This document shows, one piece after another, positions 17,345 to 25,805 of a stretch of DNA of 64,000 nucleotides (position 1 is the stretch's first letter; each line of letters opens with the position of its first letter). Under the pieces are notes generated by a model. That model did not search any database, was not told the origin of the DNA, and saw only the letters and a list, made by a program, of their open reading frames with translations. The stretch comes from Candidatus Pelagibacter sp. (GTDB lineage Bacteria; Pseudomonadota; Alphaproteobacteria; Pelagibacterales; Pelagibacteraceae): positions 35,926 to 99,925 of the forward strand of contig JAOHHF010000001.1 of assembly GCA_028099475.1 (NCBI GenBank), read 5' to 3'. A program made the translations under genes and the position numbers.

Positions 17345-17350
17345 AGGAGG
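17345..17350 (+). promoter_or_regulatory. Strong Shine-Dalgarno site of atpE
   Basis: AGGAGG lies 5 nt before the ATG of atpE. It is the fullest match to the anti-SD that I noticed in the window, where most genes have weak or no SD. The c subunit is needed in about ten copies per complex, so stronger initiation fits. Confidence 0.75.
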
Positions 17351-17355
17351 ATATA

Positions 17356-17583
17356 ATGGAATTAGAAGCAGCAAAAATGATCGGAGCAGGTTTGGCAGCA
17401 ATAGCTTTAGCTGGTGCCGGAGTTGGAATTGGAATAATTTTTGGAAATTATTTATCTGGTGCTATGAGAAACCCATCAGCAGCTCAGAAACAGTTTCCTA
17501 ATTTGCTTTTAGGTTTTGCACTTGCAGAAGCTACAGGATTATTTGGATTGGTAGTTGCATTAATCATTCTTTTTGCATTTTAA
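17356..17583 (+). CDS. atpE: ATP synthase F0 subunit c
   Basis: Subunit c forms the rotating ring that carries protons through the membrane. The 75-residue hairpin has a Gly/Ala-rich first helix (IGAGLAAIALAGAGVGIGI), the polar loop RNPSAAQKQ that contacts gamma/epsilon, and a second helix with the proton-carrying glutamate in FALAEATGLFGL. The absence of an extra polar residue set typical of sodium-specific rings points to protons, but that is weak evidence. It is preceded by a strong AGGAGG site. Confidence 0.98.
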   Translation: MELEAAKMIGAGLAAIALAGAGVGIGIIFGNYLSGAMRNPSAAQKQFPNLLLGFALAEATGLFGLVVALIILFAF

Positions 17584-17588
17584 ATTTA

Positions 17589-18176
17589 ATGATTAAAAAA
17601 ATATATTTTCAGTCGATATTTTTTAGCTTCCTTTCTTTGGAAGCTTTTGCAGCTGAAAGCGGAGGTATGCCTCAATTAAATCCTGAATTTTGGATTTCAC
17701 AAATTTTTTGGTTAACGTTAACTTTTGGAATTTTGTATTTAGTTTTATCTAAATTTATACTTCCAAAAATTAGTAACAACCTAGAGTCTAGAAAATCCAA
17801 AATACTAGAAAACATTGAGGCTGCAGAGAAACAAAGAGAAAGTAGCGAAACAAAGCTTAAAGAGTACGAAGAAATTGTCTCAAAAAGCAAACTTGAAGCT
17901 AAAAATATTTTTAATCAAGCAAGAGAAAAAGCTTTAAAAGACATCCATTCTAAAAAAGAAGTATTGGACAAACAAATTGATGAGGAAATCAGCAAAGCTG
18001 AAGATGAAATTAAGACACTTCAAAGCGGTGCTGCTGATAAAATTAATAAAATAGCAATAGATACGTCGTCAGAACTAATACAAAAACTTATTGGAGCTGA
18101 AGTAAACAATAGCAGCATATCGGCAATTGTTGATGATTTGTCAAAAAGAAGTGGGGATAAATATTATGGCAATTGA
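17589..18176 (+). CDS. atpG: ATP synthase F0 subunit b'
   Basis: Alphaproteobacteria use two different stalk subunits, b and b'. This 195-residue product has an N-terminal hydrophobic part that looks like a signal/leader (IKKIYFQSIFFSFLSLEAFA), then the membrane helix with PQLNPEFWISQIFWLTLTFGILYLVLS and a long charged coiled coil. The PEFW...QIFWL pattern is typical of b'. It ends inside the start of atpF (11-bp overlap). The first 20 residues before the membrane helix may be cleaved; this is not certain. Confidence 0.9.
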   Translation: MIKKIYFQSIFFSFLSLEAFAAESGGMPQLNPEFWISQIFWLTLTFGILYLVLSKFILPKISNNLESRKSKILENIEAAEKQRESSETKLKEYEEIVSKSKLEAKNIFNQAREKALKDIHSKKEVLDKQIDEEISKAEDEIKTLQSGAADKINKIAIDTSSELIQKLIGAEVNNSSISAIVDDLSKRSGDKYYGN

Positions 18177-18663
18177 TGCAACTTTTTGGGTAGCAGTATC
18201 TTTCGTTATTTTTTTTGGTGCTTTAATTTACCTTAAAATTCCACAAAAAATTACAGAGATGTTAGATAAAATGATCTCTGATATTAAAAATGAAATTGAT
18301 GAAAGCGAAAAATTAAGAACCGAAGCAAAGGTCTTACTTGATAATGCTCAAAACAAATTAGACACGGCACAATCTGTAAGTAATGAAATTTTGGAGAATG
18401 CTAAAAAAGATTCTGACAAGCTTATAATAGAATTAAATGACAAATTTCATAAATCATCAGAAATCAAAAAAAATTTAGCTGAGAATAAGATAAGCCAGAT
18501 GAAAGAAGCTGCTATCAAAGAGATTAAGGATGCCTCAATTAAAATTGCAGTAGATTCAGTCAAAAAGATCATTACTACATCAGTCGATAAATCTAAACTT
18601 GATGCAGTATTTCAAAAAAATTTAAATGAAACAAAAGAAGAGTTAAAAAAGATTAACTCATAA
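18166..18663 (+). CDS. atpF: ATP synthase F0 subunit b
   Basis: Subunit b is the second half of the peripheral stalk linking F0 to F1. From the ATG at 18166 the product has 165 residues: one transmembrane helix (TFWVAVSFVIFFGALIYL) then a long coiled coil rich in Lys and Glu. A longer reading starting 39 bp upstream exists, but MAIDATFW matches the family start and leaves a normal short overlap with the b' gene. It is the last gene of the F0 set; 40 bp follow before crtI. Confidence 0.93.
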   Translation: MAIDATFWVAVSFVIFFGALIYLKIPQKITEMLDKMISDIKNEIDESEKLRTEAKVLLDNAQNKLDTAQSVSNEILENAKKDSDKLIIELNDKFHKSSEIKKNLAENKISQMKEAAIKEIKDASIKIAVDSVKKIITTSVDKSKLDAVFQKNLNETKEELKKINS

Positions 18664-18668
18664 TACTC

Positions 18669-18695
18669 TTACAATTTTCTTAAAAAAACTATAAA
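18669..18695 (+). promoter_or_regulatory. Possible promoter of the carotenoid/retinal cluster
   Basis: The 40-bp gap between atpF and crtI contains TATAAA at 18690-18695 and a weak -35-like TTACAA at 18669-18674. If used, transcription would begin only a few bases before the crtI ATG at 18704, so the message would be nearly leaderless. AT-rich DNA makes such boxes common, so this is tentative; read-through from the atp genes is the alternative. Confidence 0.3.
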
Positions 18696-18703
18696 TTGTT
18701 AAA

Positions 18704-20164
18704 ATGAATTCTATAGTTATTGGCTCAGGATTTGGTGGTATTGCAGCAGCTCTAAGACTTAGAGCCAAAGGTCACAAGGTTACTTTAATAGAAAAGCACC
18801 CTGATTTAGGAGGAAGAGCAAGAGTATTTAAAAAAAATGGCTTTACGTTTGATGGTGGGCCAACTGTTATAACAGCACCCTATTTAATTAACGAGTTATT
18901 TGATTTATTCAAAAAAGATCCTAAGGATTATATAAAACTTACACCTCTTAAAATTTGGTACCAATTCATTTTTGAAGATAAAACAAAATTTGATTACTCT
19001 GGAAATGAGTCAGAAATGAAAAATCAAATTCAAAAAATAAATAAGACAGATGTAAAAGGTTATGGAAAATTAGTAAATTTTACAAAAAAAATTTTTGATA
19101 AAGGTTTTACTGAGCTTGCAGACGTTCCTTTTGACAAACCTTTTGTAATGTTAAAACAATTACCTGCACTTTTAAAACTTAAAAGTTATAAGTCTGTCTA
19201 TTCCTTAGTTTCTTCATATATACAAAATGAGAAATTAAGAAGAATGTTAAGTATGCACCCACTTTTGGTTGGTGGAAACCCTTTTTCAACAACCTCTATT
19301 TATGGGCTAATTTTATACTTAGAAAAAAAATGGGGAATACATTACTCAATGGGTGGAACTGGAAATATAATAAAAGGTTACGAAAAATTAATGAATGAAG
19401 TTGGCATAAAGATATTAAAAGAAAGCGAAGTCACCAAAATAATTTCAAAAAATAATAAAATTTCTGGCATTCAAATAAATAATCAAATCGATATAGATGC
19501 TGATAATGTGATTTGCAACGCAGATCCACCTGCTGTTTATGAAAAATTGTTAGGTCAAAATAAAAATAATTCAATTCTATTTAATTGGAAGAAAAATCGT
19601 ATGGAATATTCCATGGGATTATTTGTGTATTATTTTGGGACAAAAAAAATATATGAGAATGTCGAGCATCACACAATAAAGTTTGGTAATAAATATAAAG
19701 AACATCTAGATGATATTTTTGATAAAAAAAAACTAAACGAAGACATTAGCTATTATCTTCATAGACCAACAGCAACTGATAAATCGATGGCTCCCCAAGG
19801 CAATGATTGTTTTTATGTGCTGGTCCCCGTCCCCAACAATCAGTCCAAAATTAATTGGGATATTGAGGGAAAGAAAATGAAAAAATTAGTGATAGAAAAA
19901 ATGGAAAAAGATTTGATGCCTAATCTTAGTGAAAATATTGTAGAAGATTTTTATCTTACACCAGATTACTTTGAAAAAGATTTAAATACTAAATATGGTT
20001 CTGGTTTTTCTATTCAGCCAAAATTTACTCAATCAGCCTATTTTAGATTTCATAATAAATCAGAAGTATATGATGGTCTTTACTTTGTTGGAGCAGGAAC
20101 ACACCCTGGTGCAGGTGTGCCAGGTGTATTGTCTTCTGCAAAGGTATTAGATAAAATCATATAA
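18704..20164 (+). CDS. crtI: Phytoene desaturase
   Basis: CrtI desaturates phytoene stepwise to lycopene with FAD. The 486-residue protein has the N-terminal FAD fold VIGSGFGGIAAALRLRAKGH, GGRARVFKKNGFTFDGGPTV, and the C-terminal GLYFVGAGTHPGAGVPGVLSSAKV motif that marks CrtI-type desaturases. It heads crtI-crtB-crtY-blh. The next gene starts in its stop codon. The pathway as encoded here would yield lycopene, then beta-carotene, then retinal. The crtE (GGPP synthase) gene is not in the window. Confidence 0.95.
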   Translation: MNSIVIGSGFGGIAAALRLRAKGHKVTLIEKHPDLGGRARVFKKNGFTFDGGPTVITAPYLINELFDLFKKDPKDYIKLTPLKIWYQFIFEDKTKFDYSGNESEMKNQIQKINKTDVKGYGKLVNFTKKIFDKGFTELADVPFDKPFVMLKQLPALLKLKSYKSVYSLVSSYIQNEKLRRMLSMHPLLVGGNPFSTTSIYGLILYLEKKWGIHYSMGGTGNIIKGYEKLMNEVGIKILKESEVTKIISKNNKISGIQINNQIDIDADNVICNADPPAVYEKLLGQNKNNSILFNWKKNRMEYSMGLFVYYFGTKKIYENVEHHTIKFGNKYKEHLDDIFDKKKLNEDISYYLHRPTATDKSMAPQGNDCFYVLVPVPNNQSKINWDIEGKKMKKLVIEKMEKDLMPNLSENIVEDFYLTPDYFEKDLNTKYGSGFSIQPKFTQSAYFRFHNKSEVYDGLYFVGAGTHPGAGVPGVLSSAKVLDKII

Positions 20165-21015
20165 TGTCAGATCAAAGTTATTTATCAATATACGCAAAAT
20201 CTTTTAATTGGGCAGGTTTTTTCTTGCCAAAAGAAACTTACTTAAAATGTTCAGCTTTGTATGATTTTTGCAGAATCGCTGACAATATTGCGGATAGCAA
20301 TGAAACTATCGATATAAAAAAAATAAAATTTTTAGATTTTCAAAATAATTTTAATAATCAGAAATTTGACGATCCAATTATAAAAAATATGTGGCAACTC
20401 ATAAATGAGTTTAATATTTCTTTAAAAGTTGTTCATGATCTACTGGATGGAATAAATTCTGATATCCAAAAAAATATAAAATTAAATAAAAAAAAAGATT
20501 TATTGCTCTACTCCTATAGGGTGGCTGGAACTGTAGGTTTAATGATGGCTAAAATTTTAAGAGTAAATAAAAAAAGCTCATTAAAATCAGCAATTGATCT
20601 CGGTATTGCTATGCAACTAACAAATATATCTAGGGATGTTGTTGAAGATCTTAATTTTGGAAGATCTTATATAAATTTTAATTTTGAAGAAATAAAATCT
20701 ACTATAAAACTTTCTGACAGTTATTATGAAAAATCATTTTATTCAATCAAACAAATTCCTTTTACTTTTCGTTTTGCAATTTTAGTTGCCAGAAGAGTTT
20801 ATAGAAAAATTGGTTTTAAAATTCTAAAGAAACAAAATTTAGAAAATTATAAAAATTCTGGAAAAATTTATGTTTCAAACATTGAAAAAATAATTGAAAC
20901 TTTATTATCTATTTTTGACTTAATAAAGTTATCACTTATAAGTAAAGAAGATGATAATATTGAACATGATCATGATTTGATTAATGAAGAAATAAATTTG
21001 AATGAAAGAATTTGA
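20164..21015 (+). CDS. crtB: Phytoene synthase
   Basis: CrtB condenses two geranylgeranyl diphosphates to phytoene. The 283-residue product carries the two Asp-rich substrate/Mg sites of squalene/phytoene synthases: YDFCRIADNIADS at about residues 37-49 and AMQLTNISRDVVEDLNFGR near 155-173, plus SYRVAGTVGLMMA between them. The start overlaps the crtI stop (ATGTCAG after TATA) and the end overlaps crtY by 14 bp, indicating translational coupling. Confidence 0.95.
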   Translation: MSDQSYLSIYAKSFNWAGFFLPKETYLKCSALYDFCRIADNIADSNETIDIKKIKFLDFQNNFNNQKFDDPIIKNMWQLINEFNISLKVVHDLLDGINSDIQKNIKLNKKKDLLLYSYRVAGTVGLMMAKILRVNKKSSLKSAIDLGIAMQLTNISRDVVEDLNFGRSYINFNFEEIKSTIKLSDSYYEKSFYSIKQIPFTFRFAILVARRVYRKIGFKILKKQNLENYKNSGKIYVSNIEKIIETLLSIFDLIKLSLISKEDDNIEHDHDLINEEINLNERI

Positions 21016-22066
21016 TTATATAATTGTAGGTGGAGGTTGTGCGGGTCTCTCATTAGCATATGAACTAGAAATTTATGATAAATTAAAAAATAAAACTTTA
21101 GCAATCATTGAACCTAGGGAAGAATATAAAAGAGATAAAACTTGGTCTTTTTGGAAGGTATTTCCACATAACTTCGATGATTGTATAATAAATAGCTGGA
21201 ATAATTTTACAATAAATACTCCAGATGAAACAAAACATGTAGATTGCCAATTTACTCCATATCAAACAATTGATAGCGGTATGTTTTATGAAAAAATACT
21301 TTCAAAACTTAAATTAAATCAAAATATACACTTTTTTAAAAATATTGATGAGTTAGATAAATCAAATTCAGTTGTATTTAATAGTGTACCTAATTTTGAA
21401 AACAAAAAGAGTGAGTTGTGGCAACATTTTTCTGGAGTTGAAATAGAAACTGATAAGGACTTTTTTGATGATAAAATATTCAATTTGATGGACTTTGCTT
21501 GTGATCAAAGAAACAAGGTTCATTTTTTTTATACACTGCCATTTACAAAAAGAACTGCATTGGTTGAAACTACATGGATATCTGAACTTAGTGATGAAAA
21601 ACTTAAAGATTATGATGAACAAATTGACAATTATTTGAGCAAACACCTAAATATCAGAAACTGTAAAATTAATTTTAAAGAAACTGGTGCAATCCCCCTC
21701 TTTAGACAAAAAAATATAAATAAATTAAATGAAATTTATATAGGCTCAGCAGGAGGTATGACTAGATTAAGTACAGGATATACTTTCCTAAATATTCAAG
21801 AACAAAGCAGATATATTAGACAAAACATAGAAAAAATAAAAAATGCTAATCTATTTAAAATTAATTCAAAATATGATTTTTTAGATAAAATCTTATTAAA
21901 AGTTCTTAAAAATAATTCTACTGAAATGGGTAATATATTTTTCAAGGTTTTTAATTCAAAACCTAAAACAGCTATTAATTTTTTATCAAATAAAAGCAAT
22001 TTTTTTGAAGATTTAGAAGTTATTCTAAAAATGCCTAAGTGGAAATTTTTAAAAGAATTAATTTGA
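21002..22066 (+). CDS. crtY: Lycopene beta-cyclase
   Basis: CrtY closes both ends of lycopene to give beta-carotene. The 354-residue flavoprotein has the N-terminal FDYIIVGGGCAGLSLAYEL dinucleotide fold, the family motif DKTWSFWKVFP, the ALVETTWIS strand and the GSAGGMTRLSTGYTFLNIQEQS segment near residue 250. It overlaps crtB by 14 bp and is followed after 1 bp by blh. The C-terminal 60 residues are a helical KMPKWKFL type tail usual in the bacterial CrtY family. Codon use is like its neighbours, with no sign of recent transfer. Confidence 0.93.
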   Translation: MKEFDYIIVGGGCAGLSLAYELEIYDKLKNKTLAIIEPREEYKRDKTWSFWKVFPHNFDDCIINSWNNFTINTPDETKHVDCQFTPYQTIDSGMFYEKILSKLKLNQNIHFFKNIDELDKSNSVVFNSVPNFENKKSELWQHFSGVEIETDKDFFDDKIFNLMDFACDQRNKVHFFYTLPFTKRTALVETTWISELSDEKLKDYDEQIDNYLSKHLNIRNCKINFKETGAIPLFRQKNINKLNEIYIGSAGGMTRLSTGYTFLNIQEQSRYIRQNIEKIKNANLFKINSKYDFLDKILLKVLKNNSTEMGNIFFKVFNSKPKTAINFLSNKSNFFEDLEVILKMPKWKFLKELI

Positions 22067-22067
22067 T

Positions 22068-23003
22068 ATGAACGGTAAAATAAAAAAAATAAATCTAAAT
22101 CTCTCATTTATTTTTTTCTTTTTTGTAAATATTTTTGTTATTTTACTATTTAAATATAGCTATTTAAATATTTCATCAATTCTATGTTTACTTTTAATTT
22201 TAATTATAGGTGTTTCCCATGGATCATTAGACCACATTAAAGGAAAAAAACTACTGGAATTATTTAATTTAAAATCAATTTATATATTCTATATTACATA
22301 TATTTTGATTTCAGTAGCAGTCATAGCAACTTGGATGTTATTGCCATCAATAACTTTAATTCTTTTTCTAATAATCGCCTCCTACCATTTTGGTAAAGAG
22401 GATACACAATTTTTAATTGACGATAAATCTTATTTCACCCAAATACTTTATTTTTGTAAAGGACTATTAATTATACTAGCTCCTTTGTATTTTCATTTTC
22501 AGGAAACTATAGCAATTTTCAAATTATTATTAATTGATAACGAGATGTTTTATTTAAGTTTAAATTTTATTGAAACAAATAAGGTAATTCACTTAGGAAT
22601 AATCTCCAGCACCTTATCTAGCATTTTTCTTTTCTTAAAAAATTTTGAAATCAAAAAATTTGTGATTTTTTTAGATTATTTCTCAATTTTAATATTAAAT
22701 TACTTCTTATCTCCGCTAATAGCTTTTACTGTTTATTTCTGTTTTTTACATTCGATTAGACATTCAATTTCACTAGCTATCGAGCTTGATCCAAATAGTG
22801 TAGCTAATGGATTTGGATTGTTTGCTAAAAAAGCTTTGCCTTTAACCATTTTGACAGGTCTTTTTTCTTTTATTGCATTGTATCTACTAACCAATTCATA
22901 CAATTTAGATAGTGCAATTTTAAAAGTAATATTTATAGGTTTGGCGTCTTTGACGTTTCCACATATATTGCTGGAATATTTTTTAGAAAAAAATGAAAAA
23001 TAA
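22068..23003 (+). CDS. blh: Beta-carotene 15,15'-dioxygenase (Brp/Blh family)
   Basis: Blh cleaves beta-carotene into two retinal molecules, the chromophore of proteorhodopsin. The 311-residue integral membrane protein has about eight hydrophobic segments and the conserved iron-ligand histidine motifs: GVSHGSLDHIKG near residue 48, SYHFGKEDTQF near 106 and FLHSIRHSISLA near 225. It ends the crtIBY-blh run and overlaps ispH by 11 bp. Presence of blh implies a rhodopsin elsewhere in the genome, though none is in this window. Confidence 0.92.
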   Translation: MNGKIKKINLNLSFIFFFFVNIFVILLFKYSYLNISSILCLLLILIIGVSHGSLDHIKGKKLLELFNLKSIYIFYITYILISVAVIATWMLLPSITLILFLIIASYHFGKEDTQFLIDDKSYFTQILYFCKGLLIILAPLYFHFQETIAIFKLLLIDNEMFYLSLNFIETNKVIHLGIISSTLSSIFLFLKNFEIKKFVIFLDYFSILILNYFLSPLIAFTVYFCFLHSIRHSISLAIELDPNSVANGFGLFAKKALPLTILTGLFSFIALYLLTNSYNLDSAILKVIFIGLASLTFPHILLEYFLEKNEK

Positions 23004-23937
23004 AGAATTAAATATATTACTATCTGCACCTCGTGGTTTTTGTGCTGGTGTGGAGAGAGCTATAGAAATTGTAGAAAAATCAATTCAAAAATACGGTGCA
23101 CCCGTTTATGTAAGACATGAAATCGTTCACAATAAATTTGTTGTTGATGATTTAAAAAAGAAAGGAGCTATATTTGTTGAAGAGCTTGAAGAAATAAAAG
23201 ACAAATCAAGACCAGTTATTTTTTCTGCTCATGGAGTACCAAAAAAAATACCTGAGGATGCTAAGAACTATAAAATGACTTATGTGGATGCAACGTGTCC
23301 ACTAGTTTCTAAAGTGCATAGAGAAGCTGAAAATTTAAATAAAGCTGGTTATCACATAATTTTAATTGGTCATGAAAATCACCCTGAAGTTATTGGCACT
23401 ATGGGCCAATTACCAGAAGGGTCAATTGATCTTATACAAAATGAAGAAGAGGCTAAAAATTATAGCAATATAGATAACAAAAAGATTGCTTTTGTTACTC
23501 AGACAACCCTATCCGTGGACGACACAAAAGAAATTATTGAAATTTTAAAAAGTAGATTTGAGAATATACGAGAACCTCTTAAAGAAGATATTTGTTATGC
23601 TACAACCAACAGACAGATGGCAGTTAAAAATATAGCTAAAAACTGTGATATGTTTTTTATAATAGGTAGTAGAAATTCTTCAAACTCAGTCAGACTTGTA
23701 GAGGTTGCCAAAAAATCTGGCTGTGAAAATTCAATGTTGATCCATTCAGAAAGTAAAATACCTTATGATAAAATTCAACACGCAAATACTATTGGCATTT
23801 CATCAGGAGCTTCAGCACCTGAAATATTAGTGGATAATTTTATCAATGATTTAAAAAATAGATTTACTATTAAGATAGATGAAGTAGAAATCATTAAAGA
23901 AGACGTAGTATTTAAAATCCCAAATAAATTGAATTAA
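22993..23937 (+). CDS. ispH: 4-hydroxy-3-methylbut-2-enyl diphosphate reductase
   Basis: IspH performs the last MEP-pathway step, giving isopentenyl and dimethylallyl diphosphate with a 4Fe-4S cluster. The 314-residue protein contains the three cluster cysteines in APRGFCAGVERAI, VDATCPLVSKVH and EDICYATTNRQ, plus HPEVIGTMGQ and IGSRNSSNS substrate segments. The ATG at 22993 lies inside the end of blh (11-bp overlap), so it is probably translated from the carotenoid message and supplies that pathway with precursors. thrB follows directly. Confidence 0.97.
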   Translation: MKNKELNILLSAPRGFCAGVERAIEIVEKSIQKYGAPVYVRHEIVHNKFVVDDLKKKGAIFVEELEEIKDKSRPVIFSAHGVPKKIPEDAKNYKMTYVDATCPLVSKVHREAENLNKAGYHIILIGHENHPEVIGTMGQLPEGSIDLIQNEEEAKNYSNIDNKKIAFVTQTTLSVDDTKEIIEILKSRFENIREPLKEDICYATTNRQMAVKNIAKNCDMFFIIGSRNSSNSVRLVEVAKKSGCENSMLIHSESKIPYDKIQHANTIGISSGASAPEILVDNFINDLKNRFTIKIDEVEIIKEDVVFKIPNKLN

Positions 23938-24903
23938 ATGGCTGTTTATACAAAGATCAATAAGAAGGACATTATTTCAATAAATGATCAGTTTGAAATA
24001 GAAAAAATTATTCATTTCAAGGGTATTAAAAAAGGAATTGAAAATACAAATTATTTATTAGAAACAAAAAAAAATAAGTTTATTTTAACAATTTTTGAAA
24101 AAAGAGTTTCAGACAAAGAGATACCTTTCTTTATGAAACTAATGGAATTACTAAATAACTCAAACATTAATTGTCCAAAACCCTTAAGAAGTAAAAATGG
24201 GTCACACTTAATAAAATTAAAAAGTAAAAAGGCATGTATTGTTTCCTTTCTAGATGGAAAAGATAAAATTAAACTAAATCTAAAAAATTGTTATGAAGTA
24301 GGCAAAGTAATTGCAAATATTCATCAAATTACCAAAAAAATTAAAATCTCTAGGAAAAATTCCATGGGTATTAAAGAGTTAGGACCATTATTAAAAAGTA
24401 TTAAATTTAGATCAAAAAAATTTTCTAACTTACAAAAATTTTTGACAAATAATTTAAAAGAGATTAAAAAAAATTGGCCATCAAAACTTCCACAGGGCAT
24501 AATACATGGTGATTTATTTATAGATAATATTTTTTTTAATAAAGACAAATTATCAGGAGTAATTGACTTTTACTTCGCAGCAAATGATATTTTTATGTAT
24601 GAGATTGCTATCTGTATAAATGCTTTATGTTTTGATTTTAAAAACTCAAAATTTCAGATGAATAAACAAAAAATTAAAAAATTATTAAAAGGTTATGAGA
24701 GTGTTAAAAGAATTTCACTAAAAGAAAAAAAATCACTAAATATCTTATGTAGAGGAGCTGCAATGAGATATCTTTTAACAAGACTATATGACTATTCAAA
24801 TACTCCTAAAACTGCATTGATAAAAATTAAAGATCCCAATGAGTATTATCAAAAACTTATTACACATAATAACTTAAGATCTTACAAAGAATACTTAAAT
24901 TAA
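23938..24903 (+). CDS. thrB: Homoserine kinase (aminoglycoside phosphotransferase fold)
   Basis: ThrB phosphorylates homoserine on the way to threonine. The 321-residue protein is of the APH-like type found in alphaproteobacteria rather than the GHMP type of E. coli: NTNYLLET beta-strand loop near residue 38, the catalytic IIHGDLFIDNIFF motif near 187, and GVIDFYFA (metal Asp) near 205. It starts immediately after the ispH stop and its stop overlaps the rnhA start. Its pathway partner thrC lies about 1 kb away on the other strand. Confidence 0.92.
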   Translation: MAVYTKINKKDIISINDQFEIEKIIHFKGIKKGIENTNYLLETKKNKFILTIFEKRVSDKEIPFFMKLMELLNNSNINCPKPLRSKNGSHLIKLKSKKACIVSFLDGKDKIKLNLKNCYEVGKVIANIHQITKKIKISRKNSMGIKELGPLLKSIKFRSKKFSNLQKFLTNNLKEIKKNWPSKLPQGIIHGDLFIDNIFFNKDKLSGVIDFYFAANDIFMYEIAICINALCFDFKNSKFQMNKQKIKKLLKGYESVKRISLKEKKSLNILCRGAAMRYLLTRLYDYSNTPKTALIKIKDPNEYYQKLITHNNLRSYKEYLN

Positions 24904-25328
24904 TGATTGAAATCTATACTGACGGTTCTTGTCTTACTAACCCTGGTAATGGGGGTTGGGCAGCAATAATTAATGATGATGGAAAAATAAAAAAAATTAG
25001 TGGCAGTGTAAAAGATGCTACTAATAATAGAATGGAATTATTAGCTCCTATTAATGCATTAAGAGAGATAAATGATAATTCAGAGATTACTATTTATACA
25101 GACTCTCAATATGTTAAGCTTGGAATAACAGAATGGATAAATAAGTGGCTCAATAATAATTGGCAAACATCCAAAAAAGAAGATGTTAAAAATAAAGATT
25201 TGTGGGTTGAATTGTATAATTTAGATAAATCTTTAAATGTGAAATGGAATTGGGTGAAAGCTCATGCTGGCAATCCTATGAATGAAGAAGTGGATTTAAT
25301 GGCAAAAAAAGCCGCAAATTTAGACTAA
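24903..25328 (+). CDS. rnhA: Ribonuclease HI
   Basis: RNase HI degrades RNA in RNA/DNA hybrids such as R-loops and primers. The 141-residue protein has all four catalytic acidic residues in their motifs: IYTDGSCLTNPG, NNRMELLAPINAL, IYTDSQYVKLG and NEEVDLMAKKAA, plus WNWVKAHAGNP with the active-site His. The ATG overlaps the thrB stop. The end overlaps the convergent peroxiredoxin gene by 9 bp. With rnhB the window encodes both RNase H types. Confidence 0.97.
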   Translation: MIEIYTDGSCLTNPGNGGWAAIINDDGKIKKISGSVKDATNNRMELLAPINALREINDNSEITIYTDSQYVKLGITEWINKWLNNNWQTSKKEDVKNKDLWVELYNLDKSLNVKWNWVKAHAGNPMNEEVDLMAKKAANLD

Positions 25329-25805
25329 CTTAATAAAATTTTCTGCTGCTGAAACTTCACATGATCCTGTATCTGTCTCTTCTTGCAGTTTAACAATCTT
25401 TAAATTATCAACTAGCATCGTATATCTGTTAGATCTAATACCGAGGCCTCTTGCACTTTTATCTACGCCAGCTCCAATTGCTTTAGTAAAATTTAAAAAT
25501 GGATCTCCAATCATTAATATCTTATCACCAACATTGTGTTCTTTACCCCACGCATCCATTACAAAAGGATCATTAACTGAAATGCAAATAATATAGTCAA
25601 TTCCTTTTTCCTTATATTGATCAAATATATTCACATATCCAGGAAGATGTTTTGATGAACATACTGAAGTATAAGCACCTGGGAGACCAAATATAACTGC
25701 TTTTTTATCCTTTAAAAGTACTTGAGTATTTTTTTTGACAGGTTCTCCATTCTCCATAACAAAAATATCTACATTAGGAATTTGATCATTTTCTTTTATA
25801 TTCAT
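25320..25805 (-). CDS. Peroxiredoxin (Prx5/AhpE-like redoxin)
   Basis: The 161-residue protein reduces peroxides with a thiol. The peroxidatic Cys is in FGLPGAYTSVCSSKHLPGY near residue 49, equivalent to the PGAFTPTCS motif of type 5 peroxiredoxins; a second Cys in TGSCEVSAAE near the C-terminus could resolve the disulfide. No signal peptide is visible, so it is cytosolic. Its start codon overlaps the stop of thrC by one base, putting it in the same message downstream of the cytochrome oxidase genes. Confidence 0.92.
   Translation of the reverse strand: MNIKENDQIPNVDIFVMENGEPVKKNTQVLLKDKKAVIFGLPGAYTSVCSSKHLPGYVNIFDQYKEKGIDYIICISVNDPFVMDAWGKEHNVGDKILMIGDPFLNFTKAIGAGVDKSARGLGIRSNRYTMLVDNLKIVKLQEETDTGSCEVSAAENFIKLV

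Noticed and set aside
17159..17401. Minus-strand open frame across the atpB/atpE junction
   Set aside because: It is antisense to two certain genes and has a low-complexity Leu-rich product.
18704..23003. Carotenoid cluster as a recently acquired island
   Set aside because: Base composition and codon use look like the neighbours, and no integrase, repeat or tRNA attachment site flanks it.
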